Numbered from the stretch's first letter, positions 9,063-19,090 are shown. The stretch: DNA of 64,000 nucleotides from Pelosinus sp. IPA-1 (GCF_030269905.1 NZ_BSVC01000010.1:1-64000); one strand, 5' to 3'. Notes: generated by a model not told the origin, from the sequence alone. A program made the numbers and translations.

Positions 9063-10157
9063 TTACATCCCTCGTGGGCCACCAGGAATTATACCACCGC
9101 CGCCCTTGGTATTATTTGTTGATTGTGTTTTAGCCGAACTGGCTAACACTTGGTCACCTTCTGCTAATCCGCTCAATATTTCGACTTTGGAGTCACTAGT
9201 GATTCCAGTTGTAACTGGTGTATTTTGTGTTTTGCCATTTTTTACAACAACCACGTACTGTTCACCGTTATTTGATTTAACAGCAGCCAAAGGTACGACC
9301 AAAGTATTATTACTATCTGCCACATGAATCGAAACTCTAGCCGTCATGGTAGGTTTTAATAAATTCTCTGCAGCGTCTACATCAACTAGCACTTTATAAT
9401 AAACGACATTGGATACGACCGTGGCTTTTTGAGAAACGTTTGCTACAACACCACTAAAAGTCTTCGTTGGATATGCATCCACTGTAAACGTCACTTTCTG
9501 TCCTACTTGCATTTTCCCAATGTCCGACTCATCAACTTGTGTTTCAATCTGCATTTTGGACATGTCAGCGATTGTCAGCAAGACCATTGGTGTGGATACA
9601 CCTGGCGCTACTGCTTGGCCAGCTGGCGTTGGTTTACCAATAACCCGCCCATTGATAGGAGAACGAATCACCGTGTCATTTAATTGAGAGATTGCATCAT
9701 CATAGGATGCCTGCGCTACACTGTAGTCACTGCGACTTGTATCAAGCTGCTGCGCTGTTACTGCCCCAACTGCTTCTAAGCGCTGAGTACGTTCATAGAT
9801 ACTGGCAGTATTGGCTAACCTAGCCTTTGCTTGGTTTACAAGTGCCTGTAGATGGGTATCGTCTAATACTAACAATACTTGTCCCACTGTAACTTGGTCA
9901 TTTTCCTTCACCTTTACTTCTTCAATCAAACCAGAAATTTTTGAACTTACGTCAACTAGATTAACAGGTGAAATCGTTCCTGTGGCGGAAACCGCGGAAA
10001 CAATATTGCCACGCTCAACCTGTACCGTCGCCCCCACTGGAGTGGGCACCGTTCTCCCTTTGTATAAATACATCGCAACTCCAGCCACTATCAATAGAAT
10101 CACCAGAGTAATAATCCATATTTTATAACGTACTATTTTTCCCCATACTAAGGACAT
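9063..10157 (-). CDS. MacA-like periplasmic adaptor subunit
   Basis: The 364-residue membrane-fusion protein has an N-terminal helix (about residues 10-30), a biotinyl-lipoyl-like half (GLIEEVKVKENDQVTVGQVL), a coiled coil around residues 105-160 (LVNQAKARLANTASIYERTQ), then the second lipoyl half (SPINGRVIGKP) and beta-barrel domains. The C-terminus is glycine-rich (TKGGGGIIPGGP). It should join the MacB-like permease to the TolC-like channel encoded directly upstream. All four genes of the exporter run on the minus strand with gaps of 4-22 bases. Confidence 0.9.
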   Translation of the reverse strand: MSLVWGKIVRYKIWIITLVILLIVAGVAMYLYKGRTVPTPVGATVQVERGNIVSAVSATGTISPVNLVDVSSKISGLIEEVKVKENDQVTVGQVLLVLDDTHLQALVNQAKARLANTASIYERTQRLEAVGAVTAQQLDTSRSDYSVAQASYDDAISQLNDTVIRSPINGRVIGKPTPAGQAVAPGVSTPMVLLTIADMSKMQIETQVDESDIGKMQVGQKVTFTVDAYPTKTFSGVVANVSQKATVVSNVVYYKVLVDVDAAENLLKPTMTARVSIHVADSNNTLVVPLAAVKSNNGEQYVVVVKNGKTQNTPVTTGITSDSKVEILSGLAEGDQVLASSAKTQSTNNTKGGGGIIPGGPRGM

Positions 10158-10179
10158 ACCTTTACCTCCTGCTGCTCTA

Positions 10180-11460
10180 TTATTCCACGCCGATACCTAC
10201 AGCTTTTTCTAGCTTGGCTTTATTCACATTGTAGTCATATAGTGCCTGAATTGAATTGGTATCAGCTTGCGTTAGAGACATCTGAGCATCAATAACATCC
10301 AAGTTTGTTCCTACACCAGCATAATATTTTGCTTGAGAAGCTTTTAGATCTTCTGTTGCTTTACCTACTGCCACTTTGGAAGTTTCAATACGAGCTTCTG
10401 CTTCCTTCATGCTGGAATAAGCTTGACGAACTTCTAACTCTACTCCTGTGCGAGTTTGAAGGTCCCCTTCATTTACCTTATCCATAGCTGCTTTGGCCTG
10501 TTTAATTTTAGAATTGGTAACTCCGGCATCAAATACATTCCAGTTGGCTGAAACCCCAACAGACCAATTACTCTTGTCGCCTGGGAAATTAGAGCCATTC
10601 CAGCCTTGCGTCCCACTAACAGCTACTGTTGGCATTTTTCCACTATCGGCAACTTTCATGCCTGCTTTGGCTGCATCTATCGTCTCCTGAGATTGAATAA
10701 TTTCAGGTCTCTTTTGTAATGCCATTTGAATACTATCATCTAGAGTCATTCCATATTGAACATAAGCGAGATCATCTTTCATCGTGTTTTGGCTATCAAG
10801 TGGCATACCGATTATATTGTTAAAACTTGCAACAGATACATCATAGGCATTCTGTGCTTTGGTTAAGTTCTGCTGAGCGTTCGCCAGTTCTACTTCAGAA
10901 CGCAGCACATCGGACTTTGCAACGGTTCCGACTTCAAATTGTGCTCTCACATTTTTTAAATGCTCTGTCAGGCTGTTCACTGTTTCTTGATTTACTTTTA
11001 TCAAATTATTATTTTGCAACACACTAAAATAAGCAGTTGTTGTATCTAACTTTACCTGTTCCTTTACCTTCTCTACACCAACACTGGCTATGTTGGCATT
11101 GGATTTCGCTTGATCAACTAAGCCTTCCACTCTTCCTCCCGTATATAAAGGCCAGTTTACCTTGAGAGACGTATTAAAACTATCGTTGGATGCTGCTCCC
11201 TCTGCACCAGAACGGTTGCCGCTACTGCCTAAAGATACGGTTGGCAAATTCCCTGCTTCTGTTTCTTTTATGCCCCAGAAGGCTTTATCCTTATCAGCAA
11301 GGGCCATCTTAATGGAAGGGTTATTTTGTAATGCCAACGCAATACTTTCATCTAATGATAGTTCTGACGTAGCAGCGAAGGATATTGCTGTATTTAACAC
11401 CAGCAATCCAGTTGCTAGTAACGAAACAACAGGTTTTACTCGAATTTTCTTTTGTAACAT
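10180..11460 (-). CDS. TolC-family outer membrane protein
   Basis: A 426-residue protein with an N-terminal signal peptide (hydrophobic core SLLATGLLVLNTAISFA) and two repeats of the outer-membrane efflux family, each starting LDESIALALQNNPSI / LDDSIQMALQKRPEI. Long helices such as AKADVLRSEVELANAQQNL-like stretches form the periplasmic barrel. Its presence shows the host has an outer membrane. It is the first gene of the exporter operon, located after the terminator of the upstream two-component system. Confidence 0.9.
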   Translation of the reverse strand: MLQKKIRVKPVVSLLATGLLVLNTAISFAATSELSLDESIALALQNNPSIKMALADKDKAFWGIKETEAGNLPTVSLGSSGNRSGAEGAASNDSFNTSLKVNWPLYTGGRVEGLVDQAKSNANIASVGVEKVKEQVKLDTTTAYFSVLQNNNLIKVNQETVNSLTEHLKNVRAQFEVGTVAKSDVLRSEVELANAQQNLTKAQNAYDVSVASFNNIIGMPLDSQNTMKDDLAYVQYGMTLDDSIQMALQKRPEIIQSQETIDAAKAGMKVADSGKMPTVAVSGTQGWNGSNFPGDKSNWSVGVSANWNVFDAGVTNSKIKQAKAAMDKVNEGDLQTRTGVELEVRQAYSSMKEAEARIETSKVAVGKATEDLKASQAKYYAGVGTNLDVIDAQMSLTQADTNSIQALYDYNVNKAKLEKAVGIGVE

Positions 11461-11605
11461 GTAATGTATCCTCCTTAATTTTTTGCCTATACAATAGTCC
11501 TAACTATTGATTTCATTCTACGTTCTTATTTTTTGATTTTCTTTAGATTCTAATTGGTAAGTACTGTATGATATCAGCATTTATCTCAAAGTAATTGCCA
11601 TGTAT

Positions 11606-11645
11606 ATAAAAAAAGAAAGGCACCTTTTGAAGGCGTCTTTCCATT
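11606..11645 (-). terminator. terminator after the histidine kinase gene
   Basis: On the minus strand GAAAGACGCCTT pairs imperfectly with AAGGTGCCTTTC, followed by TTTTTTT. It separates the two-component genes from the TolC operon. Confidence 0.6.
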
Positions 11646-11646
11646 C

Positions 11647-12915
11647 TTATGACTTTTCTATTGGTAATGAAACATAAACTTCTGTACCCATTCCAATTTC
11701 GCTTTTTATCCAAATTTTTCCACAATGTTTTTCCACAATCCATTGGGCGATAGCTAGCCCTAACCCAACCCCTCCTTTTTCTCGGGTACGAACTTTATCA
11801 GCACGAAAAAAGCGATTAAAAACATAAGGTAAATCTTTTGACTCAATTCCAATCCCTGTATCTATCACTTTGATCACAACCTGACTCGATTGCTTGCGGC
11901 AACTAATACTGATACAACCAAACTCGGAAGTATATTTGATCGCATTATCCATTAGAATAACAAAAAGTTGCTGCAGACGTTCTTTATCAGCTACTAAAGA
12001 TATCAATTCACTACAATCAACCTTTAACTTCATTTTTTGCATTTGTACTAATGGCTCAAATTGCTCCACAACATTTTGTATTACTTCATTTAAAATAACA
12101 GGCACGGCTTGAATCTCTATTTCATCAGCATCGGCCCTAGCTAAGGTAAGCAGGGTTGAAACCAGTTTACTCATGCGTATCGTTTCTCGAATAACATTTC
12201 TGATACGAATCGTTTCTAGTTCAATTGTGTGCTCTGGGTAACGCAATAATAGCTCCGCATTGCTTTTAATTACGGTGAGAGGAGTACGTAATTCATGAGA
12301 TGCGTCTGCCACAAATTGATATTGCTTTTCCCAGGCAGCCTGAATTGGCACCAAGGCCCGACGAGCTAAAAAGTATCCTGCTAATATAATTGCAGTCATA
12401 CCAATGATCTGCCCCGTTACGATGACTAATAAAAAACGGTGTAACATAGTTACCTCAAAGTCAACAATACTAACACCTAGCAATTCTTTAATTCGATATT
12501 CCTTCCTGTCTTTTATCAAGACATTATCCTGATTAGAATAGGGAAAGGTTCGCAGTCGATAAGCGTGATCTTGTATTTTCCTTGTTTGCCATTGACTTCC
12601 CCCATCAGCTAGAGAAGTAAGAATCTCCGAGGAAATTCCTTCAATCGGAAAGGGGTATGGATTTATAACATTCCCTTCTACATCCTGTAAAAAAATTAGA
12701 ATCCGAGAGTCAAATAATGGAGTTTGCGCTCCCCCTAACCTTGGGCGTCCATTTACAAGACGAAAAGCCTCCACTTTTTCTTCCATTGACTCATCAATAT
12801 CATCAAATAACTGCCGTGCTATATATCCATAGAGCATTCCACCAAAAACAATGAATATTAATAAAAATACTATGGAATTTAAAACAGTCAATTTTCGCAG
12901 AGTTTTTTGGAACAT
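11647..12915 (-). CDS. OmpR-type sensor histidine kinase
   Basis: A 422-residue membrane kinase: helix at about 11-32, a short sensor loop of about 125 residues outside the membrane, a second helix near 160-182, then HisKA with FVADASHELRTPLTVIKSN (phospho-accepting His) and an HATPase domain with N-box LMDNAIKYT, G1 DTGIGI and G2 GVGLGLAIAQW. All catalytic motifs are intact. It starts 2 bases after its response regulator. Position directly upstream of the exporter suggests envelope or drug sensing, but the signal is unknown. Confidence 0.9.
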   Translation of the reverse strand: MFQKTLRKLTVLNSIVFLLIFIVFGGMLYGYIARQLFDDIDESMEEKVEAFRLVNGRPRLGGAQTPLFDSRILIFLQDVEGNVINPYPFPIEGISSEILTSLADGGSQWQTRKIQDHAYRLRTFPYSNQDNVLIKDRKEYRIKELLGVSIVDFEVTMLHRFLLVIVTGQIIGMTAIILAGYFLARRALVPIQAAWEKQYQFVADASHELRTPLTVIKSNAELLLRYPEHTIELETIRIRNVIRETIRMSKLVSTLLTLARADADEIEIQAVPVILNEVIQNVVEQFEPLVQMQKMKLKVDCSELISLVADKERLQQLFVILMDNAIKYTSEFGCISISCRKQSSQVVIKVIDTGIGIESKDLPYVFNRFFRADKVRTREKGGVGLGLAIAQWIVEKHCGKIWIKSEIGMGTEVYVSLPIEKS

Positions 12916-12917
12916 AT

Positions 12918-13595
12918 TTATTTCTCCCTCATCATAAAACCCGCTCCCCGAATTGTCTGAATTAGATTTTCTCCTCCATGAGATGCCATTTTTTTGCGAA
13001 GATAATGAATATATAAATCAACAATTCCAATTGTAGTTTCCGACTCAAAGCCCCATATGCGATCAAAGATTTGTTCCCTTGTTAAAATATGTCCTTGGTT
13101 TAATATAAGATATTCTAATAGTTCATACTCCTTACTGGTTAATTGCAAAGCCTGCTTTCCTATAAAACCGTCTTTTAGCTTCGGATTTATTGAAACATCG
13201 CCATAACCTAGCTCCCCTTCCTTGCTCCCCATGCCTGTCCTTCTTAATAGAGCATGAATTCTCGCTAATAATTCTGGAATGGCAAAGGGTTTTATCAAAT
13301 AATCATCGGCACCGCTATTTAAACCCACTACTCTATCTTGCACACTATCTTTGGCTGTAAATAACAAAATAGGTACAGCATTACCTTGTGACCGTAAATT
13401 TTTCACAATTTCTAATCCATTAATCTCCGGCAACATAATATCAAGTAGTAGCAGATCATAGACACCTTGCAATGCTAAATATAATCCTTCTTCACCGCTG
13501 CCTGTTTCATCAATCAGATACTTTTCTTCTTTGAGAACGTCAACAACTACCTCTCTGAGCATCTGATCATCTTCCACAACTAAAATTCTCACCAT
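12918..13595 (-). CDS. OmpR/PhoB-family response regulator
   Basis: A 225-residue regulator with a receiver domain (acidic pair in VVEDDQ, phospho-Asp in LLLLDIMLPEING, Thr in FTAKD, Lys in IKPF) and a C-terminal winged helix (YLRKKMASHGGENLIQTIRG). I use the ATG at 13595 because the receiver fold begins at MVRILVVEDD and GGGGAGG lies just upstream; a start at 13652 adds 19 residues without a good ribosome site. It is paired with the kinase that follows and probably controls the adjacent TolC-MacAB operon (inference from position). Confidence 0.9.
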   Translation of the reverse strand: MVRILVVEDDQMLREVVVDVLKEEKYLIDETGSGEEGLYLALQGVYDLLLLDIMLPEINGLEIVKNLRSQGNAVPILLFTAKDSVQDRVVGLNSGADDYLIKPFAIPELLARIHALLRRTGMGSKEGELGYGDVSINPKLKDGFIGKQALQLTSKEYELLEYLILNQGHILTREQIFDRIWGFESETTIGIVDLYIHYLRKKMASHGGENLIQTIRGAGFMMREK

Positions 13596-13685
13596 GACCT
13601 CCCCAATACCACATTCATTACCATTTACAGATAGTTTATCCAAGTAAAGCATCGCCTATAAAAAAATTTTACAACATAGAAAATA

Positions 13686-13718
13686 CCGCTAGCACGTCTT
13701 ATTTGACGTACTAGCGGC
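13686..13718 (-). terminator. hairpin after the SGNH hydrolase gene
   Basis: CCGCTAG-ACGTC pairs with GACGT-CTAGCGG around a 6-base loop. On the minus strand it is followed by TATTTTCT, a weak terminator tail. Confidence 0.5.
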
Positions 13719-13731
13719 ATCAATGTGTATA

Positions 13732-14985
13732 TTATTTAAAAGAGGGGTGGTTTTTTAGAAATTCTTGAATGGAGCGAGCCATGATTTTTTTACCCGAAAT
13801 ATCTGGATGCAGTCCATCTTGTCCATATTTTACAGGTAGATTTCCCGCTTCATTTGCTAACAATGCATAGGTTTCAATGGCATAAGGTTGATTCCTAACA
13901 AAATTATTGACCTTTTCTATTTCTACTTGCCAGTTATCAGCTGTAGGTTGGCCAAATACTCGTTGTATTCTTTCTGGATTAATCGGAGGAAGTGTTAAAA
14001 AGATAGGGGTGATTCCGTTCTCTTCACATTTCTGACGAATTGTTTCTAAGTTTGCAATAACTGCCTCCCCTGAGGTACCACCACGAATGCTGTTTGAACC
14101 ACCTAAAATAAACATATATTGAGGCTGAAAAGGAAGTACGTCCTCTTCAAAACGCTCTACCATCATCTCACTGGTATCGCCACTTCTGCCTAAATTCTTC
14201 ACTGGGAAAGGCAAATAAGACACATATTCAAAGCGTTCATCTGATGGAGGATTAGAGATAGCTCCACCACCATGGGTAATACTATCACCAAACACGGCCC
14301 ATTTTGTTCTGCCTGTTTTCACAGTAAAGGAAGTGACATCCGAATATTTTCCGATTGCTCTTCCTTTCTCATCACGGGCGAGGACACGATAATAATATGT
14401 TCCGGGTTCCACATAAGAATGAGTATCATAACAATCAAATCCAGATCCGCCATCTATTGTATAAGAACGTATTCTATACTGGGATGCTTCGGTTCCATTT
14501 GGGTTTTCTGGGCGATTGTTGAGAATTTCCACTTCATAAGAAGCAGCCCCTAACACAGGAATCCAGGAATACACCGGGTACAGCGGGACAGGATGATTCT
14601 TCTTTAATACGGAAGTAATCGTAGGTTTGTCTACATTAAGAGCGCCCTTATTGATAGGAACTGGAGCAGAAAAAGCCGCAATGGGATTTTTATCTAAATC
14701 CAAAGGGCGAACCCGATAATATAGCTTATTTAATTTTTCTCCATTAAAAGAAGATAAATTCAACTCCACACCAGGAGTCGAAATGTTGGTTTTAGTAAAA
14801 ACAGTTTGCTTACTTGATGCCTTTTGATTATTTTTGATCGGCGCATTGGCAACTTCTAATTCGTACATAACGGCATCTTCTGCATTCCGCCAAGTTAATT
14901 GTATTTTGCCTTCTTGAGCATACCCAATTCCAGTTATGAGTAAAATTGTTAAAACAATCGTCATAATTTTAAATTTCTTCAACAA
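13732..14985 (-). CDS. secreted SGNH/GDSL hydrolase with Fn3-like domains
   Basis: The product has a signal peptide (MTIVLTILLITGIGYAQ), two fibronectin-III-like segments (about residues 25-120 and 135-225, with YELEVANAPI and YEVEILNNRP strands) and a C-terminal SGNH hydrolase. The hydrolase shows block I FGDSITHGG (catalytic Ser), block III GGSN with the oxyanion Asn, and a block V DGLHPD with the catalytic Asp and His. It is probably an exported lipase/esterase or carbohydrate deacetylase. I start at the TTG at 14985 because ATAGGAGG lies 6 bases before it; the upstream extension to 15036 has no ribosome site. Confidence 0.8.
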   Translation of the reverse strand: MLKKFKIMTIVLTILLITGIGYAQEGKIQLTWRNAEDAVMYELEVANAPIKNNQKASSKQTVFTKTNISTPGVELNLSSFNGEKLNKLYYRVRPLDLDKNPIAAFSAPVPINKGALNVDKPTITSVLKKNHPVPLYPVYSWIPVLGAASYEVEILNNRPENPNGTEASQYRIRSYTIDGGSGFDCYDTHSYVEPGTYYYRVLARDEKGRAIGKYSDVTSFTVKTGRTKWAVFGDSITHGGGAISNPPSDERFEYVSYLPFPVKNLGRSGDTSEMMVERFEEDVLPFQPQYMFILGGSNSIRGGTSGEAVIANLETIRQKCEENGITPIFLTLPPINPERIQRVFGQPTADNWQVEIEKVNNFVRNQPYAIETYALLANEAGNLPVKYGQDGLHPDISGKKIMARSIQEFLKNHPSFK

Positions 14986-15006
14986 TCCAATCCTCCTATA
15001 TACAAA

Positions 15007-15038
15007 AATAATTGTCACAAGCCAAGCCTGTGACAACT
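15007..15038 (-). terminator. terminator of ppnP
   Basis: TTGTCACA pairs with TGTGACAA around a 9-base loop; the minus strand continues ATTATTTTT. Confidence 0.55.
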
Positions 15039-15067
15039 GTCAGCCTATCTTATTCTCTATTGAGAGT

Positions 15068-15385
15068 TTACTTCTCTTCGTAAGAACAACAGTAATCGAC
15101 TACGGTAGTTACCTTGAGCTTAAATTTAGAATTAGCATCTACGCTAAAGCTGTCTCCACCCTTATAAGTATGCCATTTTTCGTCGCCAGAAAACTGAACC
15201 TCCATATCACCTGCTACAATTTCCATTATTTCAGCAGCAGCCGTACCAAATTCGTATTCACCAGGCAGCATAATTCCCAGGGTCTTTTTACTTCCATCAG
15301 CAAAAATGACAGTCCGGCTAGTTACTTTTCCCTCAAAATATACATTTGCCTGCTTTACGATTGAAACATTTTCAAATTGTTCCAT
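15068..15385 (-). CDS. ppnP: pyrimidine/purine nucleoside phosphorylase PpnP
   Basis: The 105-residue sequence is a full-length member of the PpnP family (formerly YaiE/DUF1255), a small cupin. Recognisable stretches are [25 protein letters not shown] and [15 protein letters not shown]. PpnP splits purine and pyrimidine nucleosides with phosphate to base plus pentose-1-phosphate. It stands alone between terminators, so it is probably its own transcription unit. Confidence 0.9.
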   Translation of the reverse strand: MEQFENVSIVKQANVYFEGKVTSRTVIFADGSKKTLGIMLPGEYEFGTAAAEIMEIVAGDMEVQFSGDEKWHTYKGGDSFSVDANSKFKLKVTTVVDYCCSYEEK

Positions 15386-15475
15386 ATATTTCTCCTTATT
15401 TTATATTCAAATACAATTATCGCATTTACTTTAATTTTATCATAACAACGTAAAAATGCCAAAAAATAATATCGC

Positions 15476-16192
15476 TTATGCAGTACTTAATGTATTGCTA
15501 ACATTATATTCACCGATTATTGCATTTTTAGCGACTTCCGCTAATATATCCATGGTATCAATCAGGGGAAAGCTAGTATCACTTTGGGAAAGCAAAATAG
15601 GTAAATCCGTACAGGCTAATATTACACATTCAGCATCCATTTGTTTTAGGTTCTCAATAATAGCAAGTAATGCCATTTTATCAGATTCCAATTTTTCTCC
15701 CTTTACCAGTCGGCATATTATTTCTGATACTACAGCTTGCTGATAAGTCGAAGGTAATATAGATGCTATATTATTTTCATATAATGGTCTTGTATATAAA
15801 TGGCTCTCGATAGTTGCCGCTGTGGCTAAAATTCCTACTTTTTTTATTTTATGGGCTGCTAGATGCCTGCACGTCTCCTCTACAATGCTAAAAAGCGGAA
15901 CTTTAGAAACTTCGCGTATTTCATGAATATAAATATGAGCTGTATTACAAGGAATTACACAAAAATCAACCTTATTTTGTATAATTTGAATGCCTTCCAG
16001 AACAAGTTCTCGCAGTAAGTGTCCGCCCTGATTACATTGTAAGAAACTATCAGCAACTTGAAAGGGCTCAGGGACACTATACATGAGAATGGGAGGATAT
16101 CCTTTGGTATGCGTAAATTGCTTAATAAGCTTCATATAAAATAATGCGGTAGCTTCTGGCCCCATACCACCAACAACGCCACAAATTTTCAA
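15476..16192 (-). CDS. aspartate/glutamate racemase family protein
   Basis: This 238-residue protein belongs to the Asp/Glu/hydantoin racemase superfamily. The N-terminus KICGVVGGMGPEATALFY is typical of aspartate (or cysteate) racemases, and the two catalytic Cys lie in VIPCNTAH and VILACTDLPIL. It should interconvert D- and L-amino acids without a cofactor. I chose the TTG at 16192: AGGAGGAG lies 5 bases upstream, while an ATA/TTG extension to 16213 would place that ribosome site inside the gene. It is the last gene of an operon with a GNAT enzyme and a sensor kinase. Confidence 0.82.
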   Translation of the reverse strand: MKICGVVGGMGPEATALFYMKLIKQFTHTKGYPPILMYSVPEPFQVADSFLQCNQGGHLLRELVLEGIQIIQNKVDFCVIPCNTAHIYIHEIREVSKVPLFSIVEETCRHLAAHKIKKVGILATAATIESHLYTRPLYENNIASILPSTYQQAVVSEIICRLVKGEKLESDKMALLAIIENLKQMDAECVILACTDLPILLSQSDTSFPLIDTMDILAEVAKNAIIGEYNVSNTLSTA

Positions 16193-16228
16193 AATAGCTC
16201 CTCCTCCTATCAAAATTAATTAGTACAA

Positions 16229-16921
16229 TTATGCTTTGATTTCATCATAACCAAAAATAAGGTCAAATCCATTATCATTTTTTACAACATCATAGCCATA
16301 AAATCCTAAGCTCATAATAAATTTTTGAGAATCAATATCAAAATTTGTTACTCTCACACTATACTGGGGCTGTATCAGGCCTTTGTCAAAGTCTAAATGT
16401 AATATATAGCGAAGTACATTGTTATATTTTAATTTCAACTGTTTAATGAAAAAACCATGATTCGTGAAAACTTTTATAGTAGGATAATTATTAGGGGCAA
16501 CTGTAAGATAGACGTGCCTATATCCCATTTCTTTAATAACTTGAATATGCCTTTTTGCAACCTGGTCCAAAATCCCTTTCTTTCTATGTTCTGGGTGAAC
16601 AGCAGCTGGTCCAATTTGAGCAACTTTCAAAAGTTCATCGTCTGGAAGGTCAAATTCCACACCTAGGTTATCTTCACCTAAACCTGGAAATGTAACCATG
16701 TTAAAACCTAATAATTGATCCTTATTAAAAAGACCTATTGCACTTTTTTCAATAGCAAGCTGCTTACAAAAAAATTCAGCTGGCTCCACATAATAAATTG
16801 TAGGATCTACTAAAGTTTTTGCAATAATATCTTGTAAACAGAGGACTTGTTCTAAGTGAGTAGCATTTAAGAACTTAATCTTATATTCAGAGGTAACGTC
16901 AATTTCTTCTAGATTTATCAT
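16229..16921 (-). CDS. GNAT-family N-acetyltransferase
   Basis: At 230 residues this is a GNAT fold protein. The acetyl-CoA motif A is IGPAAVHPEHRKKGILDQV (about residues 102-120), followed by YLTVAPNNYPTIKVFTNHGF, the usual motif B. The acceptor is unknown. Its start overlaps the stop of the sensor kinase gene as ATGA, so translation is coupled, and the racemase follows. Modification or racemisation of an amino acid may be connected to the signal of this kinase (inference). Confidence 0.8.
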   Translation of the reverse strand: MINLEEIDVTSEYKIKFLNATHLEQVLCLQDIIAKTLVDPTIYYVEPAEFFCKQLAIEKSAIGLFNKDQLLGFNMVTFPGLGEDNLGVEFDLPDDELLKVAQIGPAAVHPEHRKKGILDQVAKRHIQVIKEMGYRHVYLTVAPNNYPTIKVFTNHGFFIKQLKLKYNNVLRYILHLDFDKGLIQPQYSVRVTNFDIDSQKFIMSLGFYGYDVVKNDNGFDLIFGYDEIKA

Positions 16922-18786
16922 GACTGCATCCCCTCATTTTTTGAATTATTTTGAACTATTGCAAACTTAACAAAAAACTCCGTTCCACCAGATCCTGTTT
17001 CCACACTGATTTTGGCATTATGTCTAGCGGCAATACTATAACAAACGGGTAAGCCTAATCCTGTACCATTATCCTTTGTCGTTTGAAATGGGATACCAAT
17101 ATTCTCTAAAATCTCAGCTTTAATACCTGTACCTTGATCGGCAATTGCCATAATCACTAAGTTGTCTTCGCAATAAGTCCTTATTCTTACCTCCCCTTTT
17201 TCTTTCATTGCTTCTAGCCCATTTCGTACCATATTGAGAATAATTTGTCTGATCTCTTTTTCATCAATAAACAACTCAGGAATCTCACTTAATTCTAGTA
17301 CTATCTTCTTATTACTTACTGTTGCATCTGCTTGAAGGAGAGGTAAAAGAGCTGTTATTATATCATTTAAATTAGCATATTTAGGATTGACAGCCTTATT
17401 TTTTGCCAAGGATAAAAACTCGGATATAATCCCATTGGCCCGATCTAATTCTTCCATCATAATGCCGTAAAAAGACGCATGGGGAGAATCATGCTCTTTT
17501 TTAGCAAGTATTTGCAAAAAACCCCGGACCGTTGTCATGGGATTGCGAACTTCATGAGCAATCCCTGCTGCCATTTCTCCAATTATATTTAATTGATCCA
17601 GCCTGGCAATTTGTTTTTCGATTTCTTTTTGTTTTATGGTATTCCATAAAATCATTTCATTTTGCTGTTGAATTTTTTTAAAATTTTCTTTTAATTTCCT
17701 TGCCATTTCATTGAAGGCTTCAGCTAAGATGCCAAACTCATTCTTGTCCTCAATGGCTACTCGATACTCTAAATCACCATTAGCTAGAGCTGCAACTCCC
17801 TCTGTTAGTCCACTAATTGGTTTTATCACATATTTTTTTGTTATTAAAAATATAGAACTTAAAATTAACGTTAACATAATAAAGCATGCAATAAAGATTG
17901 GCGTCATTATTTGATTCCCTTTTTGTGTTAATTCTTTTTCATCTATAATTGCAATTGCCTTCCATCCAGATATATTAGAAGTATTAACGGACGCTAATTT
18001 TTCTTTGCCTTCAATAGTAATGTGTTGGATTTTCCCATCATCTGTTAAATCCATTAATTGAGGAATTCCAATTTCTTGTGGAGTCTTCATTAACCATTCA
18101 CTATGCTTAGGGCAAACAATAATTTTATTATTTTGGCTTAACATGATTACATAGCCGCTTGTTCCAATTTTGAATTCTTCTATTTCTTTTTCCAGTTCTT
18201 GTACATTCCAGCCCGCAACTACAACACCCAGTATTTTATCATCACGTTCAACTGTGCGTGCAACTGCTACAACCAGTTCTTCCGTTGTTTGCATAAAATA
18301 AGGATCTGTCAAATAAGCCTTTCCCCTATGATTTAGCGCTTCTTGATACCATATTCGTGATCTTGGTTCATATCCTTCTGTTGAGAAAAAACTGGGATAC
18401 TCAAAATATCCGCCTTGATCTGTTCCTATCGCAATAGCCATCATGCGAGGGAATATGTTTTGAGAGTTAGTAAAAAATCGATATATCTTAGAATCAATCA
18501 TTTCTGGCATTGTTATTTGTCGATCTCCAACACTATTGGCTAGTTCTGCTGTTCGATCATCCATGGCTAAAAGTGATATGGCTTCATATGCTGGTTTAAT
18601 CGACCCATCATTAATCTTATTATGTATTTTGCTTAATATCTCATAGGTGTAATATTCGAAATTCTCCTGTACCTGTTTCGTAATCACTTTCTCAATATAC
18701 AATCCGCCAAAAACAAAAGGCAGCACACACACTAATAACGTCCATATTATAAATTGATTTCCAATCGATTGTTTTTTTACATTCAT
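16918..18786 (-). CDS. Cache-HAMP sensor histidine kinase (sporulation-kinase-like)
   Basis: The membrane kinase has an N-terminal helix, a large extracytoplasmic double-Cache domain (RSRIWYQEALNHRGKAYLTD, then VVVAGWNVQELEKEI), a second helix near residue 295, a HAMP linker, a coiled coil, then HisKA with AHEVRNPMTTVRGFLQIL and an HATPase with N-box ILNMVRNGLEAMKEKG and G2 NGTGLGLPVCYSI. The H-box resembles orphan KinA-type kinases that feed the sporulation phosphorelay, and there is no adjacent response regulator. I take the ATG at 18786, directly before the first helix; an ATG at 18831 adds 15 residues. Neither ribosome site is strong. Confidence 0.85.
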   Translation of the reverse strand: MNVKKQSIGNQFIIWTLLVCVLPFVFGGLYIEKVITKQVQENFEYYTYEILSKIHNKINDGSIKPAYEAISLLAMDDRTAELANSVGDRQITMPEMIDSKIYRFFTNSQNIFPRMMAIAIGTDQGGYFEYPSFFSTEGYEPRSRIWYQEALNHRGKAYLTDPYFMQTTEELVVAVARTVERDDKILGVVVAGWNVQELEKEIEEFKIGTSGYVIMLSQNNKIIVCPKHSEWLMKTPQEIGIPQLMDLTDDGKIQHITIEGKEKLASVNTSNISGWKAIAIIDEKELTQKGNQIMTPIFIACFIMLTLILSSIFLITKKYVIKPISGLTEGVAALANGDLEYRVAIEDKNEFGILAEAFNEMARKLKENFKKIQQQNEMILWNTIKQKEIEKQIARLDQLNIIGEMAAGIAHEVRNPMTTVRGFLQILAKKEHDSPHASFYGIMMEELDRANGIISEFLSLAKNKAVNPKYANLNDIITALLPLLQADATVSNKKIVLELSEIPELFIDEKEIRQIILNMVRNGLEAMKEKGEVRIRTYCEDNLVIMAIADQGTGIKAEILENIGIPFQTTKDNGTGLGLPVCYSIAARHNAKISVETGSGGTEFFVKFAIVQNNSKNEGMQS

Positions 18787-18988
18787 AATGATCTCAAAAC
18801 AAATATAGGAATCATTTGTCGCCTCTTTCATCTAAATATCGTTATATGTAACTTTTTGTAATCTTCTCCATTAAAACTTATTTTCCTTGTTTAGAAGGCC
18901 AACAAAAAATCAAGATGTAAGCGACTATTAAAAAGCAGTCTCCATACAAGGAAAGACTTCAGTACTTACTTTGCATTTGAAAAATAAG

Positions 18989-19032
18989 AAAAAGGAAAGT
19001 CAGTACCTTTGCAGGATCCGACCTTCCTTTTC
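18989..19032 (-). terminator. terminator of topB
   Basis: AAAGGAAAGTC pairs with GACCTTCCTTT (one mismatch) across an 18-base loop. On the minus strand it is followed by TTCTTATTTTTC. Confidence 0.55.
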
Positions 19033-19090
19033 TGTGACTTACTCTAATTCATCTATTTCTGTAGGATTTATAAGAATCTCATAATAAAGT

